Under the pieces are notes generated by a model that saw nothing but the letters and a program-made list of their open reading frames with translations, did no database searches and had not been told where the DNA came from. From NCBI GenBank assembly GCA_028876495.1, contig JAGWRO010000011.1:86075-150074 (forward strand): DNA of 64,000 bases, written 5' to 3'. Origin of the DNA: Bacteroidota bacterium. GTDB lineage: Bacteria > Bacteroidota > Bacteroidia > Chitinophagales > Chitinophagaceae. Positions 18,829-27,590 of the stretch are shown here, piece by piece. Made by a program: the position numbers and the translations under genes. Numbering within the stretch: position 1 is the first letter of the stretch; the number at the start of each line of letters is the position of its first letter.

Positions 18829-19277
18829 ACCCATCAATTGTCGAATTTATTGAAAAGCAAAAATCATGTACACTCTGTTGTGTGGATGAAGTTGGAAAAC
18901 CTTATTGCTTCAGTTGTTTTTATATATTTAACGCCGAACATGGTTTATTGTATTTTAAATCCTCGGCAAAATCTCACCACGCGGGCATCCTGGCAAATAA
19001 TCCTTTTGTAGCAGGTTCCATTTTACCCGACAAACTAAATGTTCTTTTGATCAAAGGAATACAATTTGAAGGAATGGTATTGCCTGAAAATCATTTTTTA
19101 GCAGAGCACGCTTCAACGTTTTATTACAAAAAAAATCCTGCAGCAGTAACCATCGGGGGTAGTATATGGATAGTAAGAATTGACAACATAAAGATGACAG
19201 ATAGCACATTGGGTTTTGGAAAAAAAATTACCTGGAACAGGAATGAAAAAAACACGACGGTTTCTGTGGATTCATAA
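18825..19277 (+). CDS. YhbP-like (UPF0306) split-barrel flavin-fold protein
   Basis: The 150-residue protein has the pyridoxamine-phosphate-oxidase-like fold and the features of the YhbP family: LIKGIQFEGMV, the closing block SIWIVRIDNIKMTDSTLGFGKK, and the early segment TLCCVDEVGKPYCFSCFYIF. The start is the ATG in the ATGA overlap with the ferredoxin stop, implying coupled translation. In E. coli yhbP lies close to the U32 genes ubiU and ubiV (established gene order, from memory). A YhbP relative next to a U32 gene here repeats that pairing. Its activity is not established. Confidence 0.82.
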   Translation: MNPSIVEFIEKQKSCTLCCVDEVGKPYCFSCFYIFNAEHGLLYFKSSAKSHHAGILANNPFVAGSILPDKLNVLLIKGIQFEGMVLPENHFLAEHASTFYYKKNPAAVTIGGSIWIVRIDNIKMTDSTLGFGKKITWNRNEKNTTVSVDS

Positions 19278-19338
19278 ATCAATTGCGCTTATTGATACCG
19301 TTACATGCATCTGTTTTTTGCAAACATTTTAAATTTAT

Positions 19339-19365
19339 AGCAAACAAACAAATAAAGAGAATTCT
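19339..19365 (-). repeat. Post-stop repeat, copy 4 of 9
   Basis: On the minus strand it reads AGAATTCTCT then TTATTTGTTTGTTTGCT. It starts 17 bases past the stop of the DUF3307 gene and is in its orientation. Confidence 0.5.
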
Positions 19366-19382
19366 TTTTCGTTTAAACCGAT

Positions 19383-20099
19383 TTACATTCCCATCCTCAG
19401 GGAATACTTAAAGAGCAATCCCACAAAAATGGCAGCTCCAAAACTTAATAAAGTTCCTATTAGTACGTATTCAGTAAGTTTTCTGTCTTTGGCTTCTTTC
19501 AAATCGCCAAAGCGGAATATTGATTTGGCCGCAAGAAGAAATCCAACTGCAGCCCATTGATTGATTATAATAAAAACAAAGACGAGCATCCGCTCGAAAA
19601 AACCTATATATTTTCCTGCGCTTTGCAAAGAAGCACTATCCTGCCCTTCCGGATCCGGAGTCCACTTTGAAATAAAAATTTTCACACCAAAAGAAACAGG
19701 ACTGGTAAGAAAAATAATACCGGTGATGAGCAATAAAAATGATTTATTTTCAAAAATGAAAAAAGGAAAGCTTTTTTCTTCAAGCCACAACCAAATGAGA
19801 TAAATAGAAATAAAATGAACCGCCTGGTCTATAAAAAACAACAACCGCCGGTTTGTATTATTTTGTAAAATTAACTTTAGCGAATCGATTATCAAATGAG
19901 CAATGGAAATGAGTAATGCATATTTCCAAAATTGCCAGTTCCATAGAAACAAAAGAACGAGCAATCCGTGCAGTAATGAATGAACATATAATTGCCACGC
20001 TGCTATTTTTTTTTCTTCTTTTGCCTTTACCCATGCCGTAGGTTGCAGAAGAAAATCTACAATTATATGAGCAAGGAATAGTTTAAGAAGAATGGTCAT
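19383..20099 (-). CDS. DUF3307 family membrane protein
   Basis: The 238-residue protein is almost entirely hydrophobic with about six or seven membrane helices. It begins TILLKLFLAHIIVDFLLQPTAWVKAKEEK, the typical DUF3307 start, and contains HSLLHGLLVLLFL and a conserved IAHLIIDSLKL. The family is of unknown function. Its start codon overlaps the satD stop as ATGA, so the two are translationally coupled. The recurrent pairing of a DUF3307 membrane protein with a SatD regulator suggests a regulated membrane function. Confidence 0.85.
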   Translation of the reverse strand: MTILLKLFLAHIIVDFLLQPTAWVKAKEEKKIAAWQLYVHSLLHGLLVLLFLWNWQFWKYALLISIAHLIIDSLKLILQNNTNRRLLFFIDQAVHFISIYLIWLWLEEKSFPFFIFENKSFLLLITGIIFLTSPVSFGVKIFISKWTPDPEGQDSASLQSAGKYIGFFERMLVFVFIIINQWAAVGFLLAAKSIFRFGDLKEAKDRKLTEYVLIGTLLSFGAAIFVGLLFKYSLRMGM

Positions 20100-20707
20100 T
20101 TCAATAATTTTAATTTTGCTTTATACATTTCATTCACTTCCATTATTTCTTCAAAATAAGCTCGCCTCAGCCTCGTGCTGATAGCACTTTGTTTTATGCC
20201 TATCATTTTTCCAAGTTGTTGCTGCGATTTTTCAGGATTTTCCATCGCTACTCTTACTATTTCTGCAGCGTTAACCGTCCAGTTGTTCATTGCAATCAAA
20301 GCTAGTTTCAAATATAGGTTCATCTCATTATCAAATTGATATGAGTCGCTCTTGATAGCCAGGTTTTGTTTTTCCTGTTTAAGCATTTCGAATTTTTCTC
20401 CTGAGTTAACAAAAGCGCTTCCGTTTGATTCGGTAACTTTTGCCGCATTATAAGTCCTGCTGCCTAAACCTATTGCCATACGCACATTTATTCCTTTAAC
20501 AGATTTTAAACTGGCTTTTAGTTTCATTGCGATCAGCAATGCATCTTCAGGATTATTCATCACTATCTGGAAACTATCTCCGCGGTATATTTCCCACGTT
20601 TTAGGAGTTTTACCGATCCTGTTCAATTCCTTCTTTAAAGGCGTAAGCCAAACGCGCGGCGCATTCTTTTTTGAATTGATGACATCCCCTGTAATAACAG
20701 CAACCAT
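20096..20707 (-). CDS. SatD family protein with C-terminal helix-turn-helix
   Basis: The 203-residue protein opens with MVAVITGDVINSKK and continues with YRGDSFQIVMNNPEDAL and RMAIGLGSR, features of the SatD family and reminiscent of a nucleotide-cyclase-like fold. The C-terminal part (about 150-203) contains QQQLGKMIGIKQSAISTRLRRAYFEEI, a clear helix-turn-helix. SatD was named from a streptococcal acid-tolerance locus; its biochemical activity is unknown. The combination suggests a regulator that senses a nucleotide or ligand and controls its own operon through the dyad array just upstream (20735-20826). That is inference from position. Confidence 0.82.
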   Translation of the reverse strand: MVAVITGDVINSKKNAPRVWLTPLKKELNRIGKTPKTWEIYRGDSFQIVMNNPEDALLIAMKLKASLKSVKGINVRMAIGLGSRTYNAAKVTESNGSAFVNSGEKFEMLKQEKQNLAIKSDSYQFDNEMNLYLKLALIAMNNWTVNAAEIVRVAMENPEKSQQQLGKMIGIKQSAISTRLRRAYFEEIMEVNEMYKAKLKLLK

Positions 20708-20734
20708 TGCTTCCTTTTTAAAGCTAAAGAATTA

Positions 20735-20747
20735 TTAGCATAGCTAA
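20735..20747 (-). promoter_or_regulatory. TTAGC-ATA-GCTAA palindrome in front of satD
   Basis: A perfect 5-3-5 dyad 28 bases upstream of the satD start, next to the TTATTG/CAATAA array. A further GCTAA half-site lies at 20723-20727. It may be the operator proper or part of the promoter region. Confidence 0.45.
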
Positions 20748-20748
20748 A

Positions 20749-20826
20749 TTATTGCATTTTTAAGCAATAATCAAATTTATTGCACTATTACACAATAATA
20801 TAAATTATTGCCGGTTTCCACAATAA
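20749..20826 (-). repeat. Array of three TTATTG-N10-CAATAA dyads at exact 28-bp pitch
   Basis: The dyads lie at 20749-20770, 20777-20798 and 20805-20826. Each is 22 bp with inverted hexamers TTATTG and CAATAA around a 10-bp centre, and 6 bp separate neighbours. Hexamers are invariant while centres differ in sequence, so selection appears to act on the arms and their spacing. The array ends 42 bases before the satD start and lies beyond the uxaC stop, so satD is the only gene it can serve on that side. Binding by the SatD helix-turn-helix is the simplest reading but is not shown. Confidence 0.75.
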
Positions 20827-20869
20827 AAAAAGGTAGCTTTTTTATGCTATTAGCAGAAAAAGAATGTAA

Positions 20870-22270
20870 TCACCATCCAAAATAATGGTTTGCATTATTA
20901 AAACAAATGTCCTGAATTATTTTACCGGTCCATTTAATATCGTCGGGCAATTCTCCCCTTTCAATTTCTTCACCAAAAAGATTGCAAAGTATTCTGCGGA
21001 AATATTCGTGCCGCGGATAAGAAAGAAAAGAACGCGAATCGGTAAGCATCCCTACAAACCGGCTCAGCAGCCCCATATTGGAAAGCGCATTGATCTGTTT
21101 TGTCATTCCGTCTTTCTGGTCTAAAAACCACCAGGCTGATCCGAATTGCATTTTTCCGGGTATGGTTCCGTCATTAAAGTTGCCAATCATCGTTGCCAAT
21201 AATTCATTATCCGCAGGATTGAGATTATAAAGAATTGTTTTGGTTAACTGGTTATTGAAATCAAGCCTGCTAAAAAATTTTACCATAGAATCTCCCTGGG
21301 GAAAATCGCCGATCGAATCCCAGCCTGTATCAGGCCCACAAAGTAATTTCGCTCTTGTATTATTATTTCTGAAAGCACCTACATGGTACTGTTGCACCCA
21401 ACCTTTTTCGTGATCCCAAATAGAAAAAATGTACAACATGGCGGATTTGAATTTCAATTTTTCATCGGAAGTAAGTTCGCTACCGCTGTAAATTTTATTG
21501 AAGATAAAATTGATCTCTTCAGCAGAATAATCTTCAGCATAAATATATTCTAATCCATGATCAGAAACCAAACAACCCATCGTAGCAAAAAAATCATGGC
21601 GCTGTTTTAACGCATCCAAATAAGAATCGAAAGAAGAAATTTCAATTCCGCTTACCTTTGCCAATTTGTTTACATAACTTTTAAAATCAGATGAATCATC
21701 CACCGTCATAGCCTTATCCGGCCTGAAAGCAGGAAGAATTTTTATTTCAAATCCATCATCTTTTATTTTTTGATGGTATTCCAAAGTATCAATCGGGTCA
21801 TCAGTTGTACACACCACTTTCACATTCATCTTCCTCAACAAATTACGCACAGAATATTCTTTCTTCTGCAATTTTTTGGTACACTTATCATAAATTTTTT
21901 TCGCTGTGGAAGGATTTAAAATTTCATCAATATCAAAATATCTTTGTAGTTCCAGGTGTGTCCATTGGTAAAGCGGGTTGCGCAAGGTATAAGGAACTGT
22001 TTCAGCCCACTTTTCAAATTTTTCCCAATCACTTTTATCGCCGGTACAATAACTTTCATCCACACCGTTAGTACGCATAGCGCGCCATTTATAATGATCA
22101 CCGTATAACCAAACCTGCGTTAAATTTTCAAAATTAATGTCGTTTGCAATTTGTTCTACGGGAAGGTGGCAATGGTAATCAATGATCGGCATTTCTTCCG
22201 CATAATCGTGATATAGTTTTTCTGCTGTTTCTGTTTCCAGCAAAAAATTTTTACTTAAAAACTTTTTCAT
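20870..22270 (-). CDS. uxaC: Uronate isomerase (glucuronate/galacturonate isomerase)
   Basis: At 466 residues it is full length for UxaC. It opens with the family start FLLETETAEKLYHDYAEEMPIIDYHCHLP, in which HCH are metal ligands, and has CTTDDPIDTLEYH, AFRPDKAM, CGPDTGWDSIGD and the closing SFLSYPRHEYFRRILCN. It isomerises D-galacturonate to tagaturonate (and glucuronate to fructuronate) in the cytoplasm. It is the last gene of uxaB-uxaA-uxaC, the saturated-uronate branch fed by the pectin-degrading enzymes encoded upstream. Confidence 0.97.
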   Translation of the reverse strand: MKKFLSKNFLLETETAEKLYHDYAEEMPIIDYHCHLPVEQIANDINFENLTQVWLYGDHYKWRAMRTNGVDESYCTGDKSDWEKFEKWAETVPYTLRNPLYQWTHLELQRYFDIDEILNPSTAKKIYDKCTKKLQKKEYSVRNLLRKMNVKVVCTTDDPIDTLEYHQKIKDDGFEIKILPAFRPDKAMTVDDSSDFKSYVNKLAKVSGIEISSFDSYLDALKQRHDFFATMGCLVSDHGLEYIYAEDYSAEEINFIFNKIYSGSELTSDEKLKFKSAMLYIFSIWDHEKGWVQQYHVGAFRNNNTRAKLLCGPDTGWDSIGDFPQGDSMVKFFSRLDFNNQLTKTILYNLNPADNELLATMIGNFNDGTIPGKMQFGSAWWFLDQKDGMTKQINALSNMGLLSRFVGMLTDSRSFLSYPRHEYFRRILCNLFGEEIERGELPDDIKWTGKIIQDICFNNANHYFGW

Positions 22271-22310
22271 ACCTGTTTATCTAAACTAAATTTTTAAAAT
22301 TTATTTTCCA

Positions 22311-23963
22311 TTAAAGGCTTACTCCCCTCTTCCAGGGAATAAAGTCATTTTGTTTATGTCTTACGGCACTCACCTCAATTTCGCCACTTGCCACTTTTAT
22401 CACATATTCCAAAATTCTTTCTCCCGCTTCTTCAATCGTTTCTTCTCCTTCTATAATTGTACCTGTATTAATATCAATGATATCATTCATTTTGTTGTAC
22501 AAAGTTGTATTGCTCGAAAGCTTTATTACCGGCGCAACAGGATTGCCTGTTGGTGTTCCAAGGCCTGTAGTAAATAAAACAATATTAGCACCTGAGCCCA
22601 CTTCGGCTGTAGTGCTTTCCACATCATTGCCTGGCGTACAAAGAAGGTTAAGTCCTGGCTCTGTAACCATTTCGGGATAATCCAAAACCGCAGTAACCGG
22701 CGATGTACCACCTTTTTTTGCCGCACCGGCAGATTTAATGGCGTCTGTAATTAAGCCATCTTTTATATTGCCGGGTGAAGGATTCATATCAAATCCGGAA
22801 CCTACTGCTTTTGCCTTTTCATTATAAACCTTCATCAGGTTTCCAAATCTTTCGGCCGTTTCCTTGTCAACGCAACGATCACTCAAATTTTGTTCAACTC
22901 CGCAGAGTTCCGGAAATTCAGCAAGAATTACGGAGCCACCAAGTGCCACGAGGAGATCTGAAGTATAACCAATCGCAGGATTGGCAGAAATTCCACTAAA
23001 GCCGTCCGAACCACCGCATTCAAGACCAATACAAAGTTTACTTAGGGGTGCCGGTTTCCTTTCCAACTGGTTGGCCTGCACCAAACCTGCGAAGGTTTGT
23101 TTAATTGCTTTTGATATCAATTCATTACCTCTGCCCACCTGCTGCTGTTCAAGAATGTATAAGGGTTTTGAAAAATTTTTATCGCGTTTTTTTATTTCTT
23201 CCTGCAAAATGCCAACCTGTGCATTCTGGCAGCCAAGACTTAAAACTGTTGCCCCTGCAACATTTGAATGAGTGATATATCCGGCAAGTAATCCGCACAA
23301 AGCCTGTGCATCGTCTCTTGTTCCGCCGCAACCTCCTTCATGCGAAAGAAATTTAATTCCGTCTACATTTGCAAAAACCCTTTGTTTTTTCTCTTCTTCT
23401 GCAGCAGGCGCCACATCGGCGCTTAAAATGTCATCAATATTTTTCCCTTCTTTATACAGGCCAACAAGCCTGGAGACTTCAATTTTTGTATTTTGATTTC
23501 TTCCGTATCCTAATTCATTTACCAAAGCTTCGCGCAACACTTCAATGTTCCTGTTTTCACAAAATACCAATGGAATTACCAGCCAATAATTGGCTGTACC
23601 TACTTTTCCGTCAGCCCGGTGAAAGCCATTAAACGTTCTGTTTATAAATTTTGAGACATCAGGTTTGTGCCAATCAGTTTTTCTTTCTCCAACCTCAAAG
23701 CCGCTGGAGGCATGTTTTACATTAGACGTAGTAATTCTTCCACCTTTGGGGATTTCGGTCTCTGCTTTACCTACTAAAACTCCGTACATAAAGATTTCAT
23801 CGCCGGCTTTCATATCCTTAATCACAAATTTATGTTTCGCAGGAATTCTGTCAGCAAGCGTATATTCCTCACCGTTATATTCAACTTTATCTTGAAGTGT
23901 CAAATCAGTTAAAGCCACCAAAACATTATCGGCGGGGTGGATCTTCGTCACTTTCTGTTTCAT
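22311..23963 (-). CDS. uxaA: Altronate dehydratase
   Basis: This 550-residue enzyme turns D-altronate into 2-keto-3-deoxygluconate. The N-terminal SAF domain (about 1-95, KIHPADNVLVALTDL) is followed by the UxaA catalytic region with FLSHEGGCGGTRDDAQALCGLLAGYITHSN-type block, LSLGCQNAQ, GLECGGSDGFSG and TGLGTPTGNPVAPVIKLSSN, whose cysteines probably bind the metal. The start taken is the ATG of MKQKVTKIH, one base after the uxaB stop. A longer frame uses a TTG and is less likely. It is co-transcribed with uxaB and uxaC. Confidence 0.96.
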   Translation of the reverse strand: MKQKVTKIHPADNVLVALTDLTLQDKVEYNGEEYTLADRIPAKHKFVIKDMKAGDEIFMYGVLVGKAETEIPKGGRITTSNVKHASSGFEVGERKTDWHKPDVSKFINRTFNGFHRADGKVGTANYWLVIPLVFCENRNIEVLREALVNELGYGRNQNTKIEVSRLVGLYKEGKNIDDILSADVAPAAEEEKKQRVFANVDGIKFLSHEGGCGGTRDDAQALCGLLAGYITHSNVAGATVLSLGCQNAQVGILQEEIKKRDKNFSKPLYILEQQQVGRGNELISKAIKQTFAGLVQANQLERKPAPLSKLCIGLECGGSDGFSGISANPAIGYTSDLLVALGGSVILAEFPELCGVEQNLSDRCVDKETAERFGNLMKVYNEKAKAVGSGFDMNPSPGNIKDGLITDAIKSAGAAKKGGTSPVTAVLDYPEMVTEPGLNLLCTPGNDVESTTAEVGSGANIVLFTTGLGTPTGNPVAPVIKLSSNTTLYNKMNDIIDINTGTIIEGEETIEEAGERILEYVIKVASGEIEVSAVRHKQNDFIPWKRGVSL

Positions 23964-23964
23964 T

Positions 23965-25482
23965 TCAGGCAACTGTTTTTTTTGAATGATAAGTGTCTAA
24001 AGTTGCTTTCATTCCTTTATTTATAATGTTGTTCAGGTTATTTTTCACGGCCTCTGTAAAACCATTAAACTGTGATAAATCGTGGCCCCAAATAGAAATA
24101 TCTTTTAAAACTTCTTCTACCAGCGTATCCACAGAATTATTCTTCCAGAAACGGTAAAAGCGCTCTGCAGAAGGATCTTCAATAAGATATTCTTCTCCAT
24201 TAAGCTCACCATAAAATTCTTTTCCGTCTTGCTTCACGGCCTTCATAAAATAAAGATAAGACGCAAATCCCAAAGCAAACAAAGAAGGTGGAGTGTCCAT
24301 ATTTTTATAATGATTAATTAATAATGGAATACATCTCATCTTCATTTTAAAAGTATAATTCAACGTGATGCTTTTCCATTGGTGAGCAATATGCGGGTTT
24401 CTAAAACGATCCAGCACTTTTGAAATAAAAGATTGTTTGGTGGCATCATCTATTTCAAAAGGAATTGCCGGGGCAATTCCGTTGCGCATCAGGTCTTCGA
24501 TGAAAGCGGAAAAAGTTCCATCTTCCATTGCATGTTGCACCGTATCAAACCCGGCAAGAAAAGCGAGGCCACAGGTTAACGTATGAGTTCCGTTGAGCAG
24601 TCGCAATTTTAATTCACGATGAAGATCAATATTAGGTTCTATTACTACCTCTTCATCCGCATCCGCAAAAGATAAAATATTTTTTATTTTTTCATCACCT
24701 TCAATTGCCCAAAGGCTATAGACTTCTGACATGATAAGCAGATCATCGCTATAGCCCAATTCATTTTCAATTTTATTTTTGGTTTCTTTTTCCGGCATTC
24801 CCGTAACAATTCTATCTACCAGTGAATTGCAAAAATAATTGCTGTTTTCCAGCCACTCAATAAACTCGTCTTCCAAAGAATTCAGGTGCGCCAGTTCAAG
24901 AACAATCGATTCCAGTTTCTTACCATTTTCCAAAATCAACTCCGTAGGAATAATTACAAAACCACTGTCTTCACTGCCTTTGAAAGCGATAAATCTTTCA
25001 TAAAGGAAAGAAAGTAATTTTCCCGGAAACGAAACCGGTGGGTGTTTTCGGATATCATCTTTCACCAATTGAATGCCTACTTCTGTTGTGTTGGATATTA
25101 TAATTTGCAGCTCCGGATTATGCGCGCATTTTAAGATTTCAGTCCATTCATCCTGCGCGTTTAAGACGCGGCTGATAGCTGAACAAATAATATCTTCTTC
25201 CACTTTATTTCCATCCTGAATGCCACGTTCACACAAAGTATATAATCCATCCTGTTTGTCAAACGCAGTGGTATCGCCCTTCGAAGTGGATTTTACCACT
25301 ACAATTCTGCCATTAAATATTCCAACTTTATTTGCTGCATCGATAAAGTAATCGGGTAATCCGCGAAGTAACACTCCTGTTCCAAATTGTAAAACTTTTT
25401 CAGGCAGTTCAAATATTTCCTCATCTGGCAAAGCGACTCTTTCGGACGTAATATTTTTTAGGTTGTAACGTGATAATTTCAT
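23965..25482 (-). CDS. uxaB: Tagaturonate reductase (altronate oxidoreductase)
   Basis: A long-chain mannitol-dehydrogenase-family protein of 505 residues. The NAD-binding region is in VLQFGTGVLLRGLPDYFIDAANK near residue 30. The catalytic block of the family appears as LKLRLLNGTHTLTCGLAFLAG with the Lys and Asn-Gly-x-His expected for polyol/uronate dehydrogenases. It reduces tagaturonate to altronate with NADH. The start used is MKLSRYNLKN; an upstream in-frame ATG would add 12 residues. First gene of the uxaBAC operon, downstream of the GH105 gene. Confidence 0.95.
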   Translation of the reverse strand: MKLSRYNLKNITSERVALPDEEIFELPEKVLQFGTGVLLRGLPDYFIDAANKVGIFNGRIVVVKSTSKGDTTAFDKQDGLYTLCERGIQDGNKVEEDIICSAISRVLNAQDEWTEILKCAHNPELQIIISNTTEVGIQLVKDDIRKHPPVSFPGKLLSFLYERFIAFKGSEDSGFVIIPTELILENGKKLESIVLELAHLNSLEDEFIEWLENSNYFCNSLVDRIVTGMPEKETKNKIENELGYSDDLLIMSEVYSLWAIEGDEKIKNILSFADADEEVVIEPNIDLHRELKLRLLNGTHTLTCGLAFLAGFDTVQHAMEDGTFSAFIEDLMRNGIAPAIPFEIDDATKQSFISKVLDRFRNPHIAHQWKSITLNYTFKMKMRCIPLLINHYKNMDTPPSLFALGFASYLYFMKAVKQDGKEFYGELNGEEYLIEDPSAERFYRFWKNNSVDTLVEEVLKDISIWGHDLSQFNGFTEAVKNNLNNIINKGMKATLDTYHSKKTVA

Positions 25483-25544
25483 AGTTATTAATTTTCGCCA
25501 ATTATTTCTGTAATTCAATTTTTTATTTCAATCTTTTCTTTCGC

Positions 25545-25570
25545 AGTAAACCGACAAATAATTCATTTTT
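25545..25570 (-). repeat. Post-stop repeat, copy 5 of 9
   Basis: On the minus strand it reads AAAAATGAA then TTATTTGTCGGTTTACT, two bases shorter in the variable part. It starts 17 bases past the GH105 stop, in its orientation, and lies before uxaB. Confidence 0.6.
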
Positions 25571-25587
25571 ATATTTTCCAATTCACT

Positions 25588-27492
25588 TTATTTCGTTTGC
25601 CCTATTGCCCATTTCACGAGGCCTTCAGCCGCCTGGTAGTTTTGAAAGTCCGGAGGAATTTTTCTTCCATCAGTATACTCATTATAAAACCATGGATCGC
25701 CTACTGCAAACACAGCTCCTTTACCGATTTTAGCAACAGCCGCTACATTTAAATTCCCTTGTTTAAGAACCGGAAATGCAGGTAAATTCAAAGAAAGTGA
25801 AGAATACTCTTTGATGTACACTTTCTTCACGTTTTTGAAAATCGTGTTGTTATTATTTACTTGCAATTGCGCCATATCGAAGTTTCTGCCGGTTTCTTTG
25901 TTGTTACAATCAAAATTGAAATGAATTCCAAATTTTGATGCCAATTGATTGAAATGAGTAAATTCAACATTAGCAGAATCGTTACTAAATAATAAAAGAA
26001 CTCCACCACTTTTGACCCATGTATAAATAGCGCTAATATCTTTATCCATTATATAATTTGGATGTGCGCTTTCTTTTTCGTTGTCCGGATCAACAATAAT
26101 GTAAATTGACGTATTTTTTAAATTTTGTAGTGTTGAAGCAGTTTTCAAAGTTTTGGTAGCAACTCCGTATTTATGAAATATATTTCCAAACATTGAATAA
26201 CCACCATTGTCGTTTTCACCCCATACATAATGCCATTGAACTGTTTTGCCGGTGATATCTTTCTTGGTCTCGTGATTAAAATAGTAATCAAGTGTTACCG
26301 TTTTTCCTTTTCCTACGAAAAGTGTAGGCAATAATTCCATTTCATCAGAAGCCAATAAAAAAGCACCGATGCCTTTAGGATCATTGGTTACTACTTTTTC
26401 ATTGATATAATAATTAAAACTTCCATCACGGTAAGGATGGCCCCCCAATCCTGAAACACTTACAGTTCCTTTAAAATTCATTTGTCCATCATCGTTAGTA
26501 ATAAATTTTTTAATAATGCCGGCATACCCTTTTTTGGCAACCGCCAGGTAAGAAGAAGGCAGATAACCAAGGCGCACTCCTTTCGCCAACGCATAAACAA
26601 ACATGCAACTGGCTGATGCTTCTTCATAATTACCTTTCCTATGAGGGAAATTCAAAACATCCCACCACAAACCGCTATTAGGATCCTGCGCTTTGGAAAC
26701 CGCCGCAGCAAAGCGATTCAAAACAGCAATCAATGCTTTTCTTTTTGGATGGCCTTTTGGGAAGTATGGTAACGCGTCTACCAAACCCATCCCATACCAA
26801 CCCATTGCCCGTGCCCAGAAGTTTGCAGAAAGGCCGGTGGTTTTGTTGGCCCACGCTTCTTTTTTGGATGCGTCATACCCATGATACAACAATCCTGTTT
26901 TGGGATCACGCGCGTGCTGCTCCATGATAATAAACTGGCGGGCGATATCATTAAAATCAGAATCTTCATGGAAAGTAGCAGCCCACTCTGCATAAAACGG
27001 TTCTGCCATGTAAAGCCCGTCGAGCCACATTTGATCCGGATAAATTTTCTTATGCCAGAAACCTCCTTCGTCTATCCGTGGCTGTTGTCTTAATTGTTCT
27101 CTCAATATTGAAGCGGCTTTATAATATTTCTTCTTACCGGTTACTTTATAAAGTGTGAGCAATATCCTTCCACATAAAATATTATCCAGTGTATAATTAT
27201 CAAATTTATAAGTGCGGATATTACCTTCATCATCCACAAAATGATCCATACTTTTTTGCATGTATTTGAAATAATCACCATTACCTGTAAATTTCCAAAG
27301 ACCTTCAATTCCTTTCAGGATCACGCCCTGGTCATAGCTCCACTTTGCAGGTTTTCCATTCCCGTAAGTAACGGAATCTTTCCAGGTATTCATAACTGTT
27401 TTTGCCATTGCCTTGTTATAATCATTTGCATTTTGGGCAGTTGAAGCAAAAGACAGCAGGATAAAAAGTGAAAAGCAAAACGTAATTTTCAT
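25588..27492 (-). CDS. Secreted GH105 unsaturated rhamnogalacturonyl hydrolase with DUF4350 domain
   Basis: A signal peptide (about 1-19) precedes an (alpha/alpha)6-barrel of the GH88/GH105 type. YPDQMWLDGLYMAEPFYAEW near residue 160 contains the catalytic Asp region, and FWARAMGWYGMGLVDAL is the conserved substrate-site block. The enzyme removes the unsaturated uronate that pectin or rhamnogalacturonan lyases leave at chain ends. From about residue 400 a second domain resembles DUF4350 (ISAIYTWVKSGGVLLLFSND), a Rossmann-like module often fused here. At 634 residues it is longer than a single-domain YteR. An operator-like site and a leader hairpin lie upstream. Confidence 0.93.
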   Translation of the reverse strand: MKITFCFSLFILLSFASTAQNANDYNKAMAKTVMNTWKDSVTYGNGKPAKWSYDQGVILKGIEGLWKFTGNGDYFKYMQKSMDHFVDDEGNIRTYKFDNYTLDNILCGRILLTLYKVTGKKKYYKAASILREQLRQQPRIDEGGFWHKKIYPDQMWLDGLYMAEPFYAEWAATFHEDSDFNDIARQFIIMEQHARDPKTGLLYHGYDASKKEAWANKTTGLSANFWARAMGWYGMGLVDALPYFPKGHPKRKALIAVLNRFAAAVSKAQDPNSGLWWDVLNFPHRKGNYEEASASCMFVYALAKGVRLGYLPSSYLAVAKKGYAGIIKKFITNDDGQMNFKGTVSVSGLGGHPYRDGSFNYYINEKVVTNDPKGIGAFLLASDEMELLPTLFVGKGKTVTLDYYFNHETKKDITGKTVQWHYVWGENDNGGYSMFGNIFHKYGVATKTLKTASTLQNLKNTSIYIIVDPDNEKESAHPNYIMDKDISAIYTWVKSGGVLLLFSNDSANVEFTHFNQLASKFGIHFNFDCNNKETGRNFDMAQLQVNNNNTIFKNVKKVYIKEYSSLSLNLPAFPVLKQGNLNVAAVAKIGKGAVFAVGDPWFYNEYTDGRKIPPDFQNYQAAEGLVKWAIGQTK

Positions 27493-27510
27493 CTTAACAA
27501 AACAATTTAT

Positions 27511-27536
27511 AGCAGCTCATTTTTTGCTGAGCTGCT
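27511..27536 (-). promoter_or_regulatory. Hairpin in the 5' leader of the GH105 gene
   Basis: A perfect 9-bp inverted repeat, AGCAGCTCA at 27511-27519 and TGAGCTGCT at 27528-27536, with an 8-base loop. It lies 19 bases before the start codon and downstream of the operator-like site. No T run follows on the minus strand, so it is not a standard terminator. It may be a translational or processing element. Confidence 0.5.
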
Positions 27537-27590
27537 GCGTTTAAACAATTGTAACCCCATATTTATTAAATTCCATCTCAATTGAACTAT

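Noticed and set aside
20749..20826. CRISPR-like array
   Set aside because: Only three units with 6-bp gaps and an internally variable centre; no cas genes. It fits an operator array, not repeat-spacer structure.
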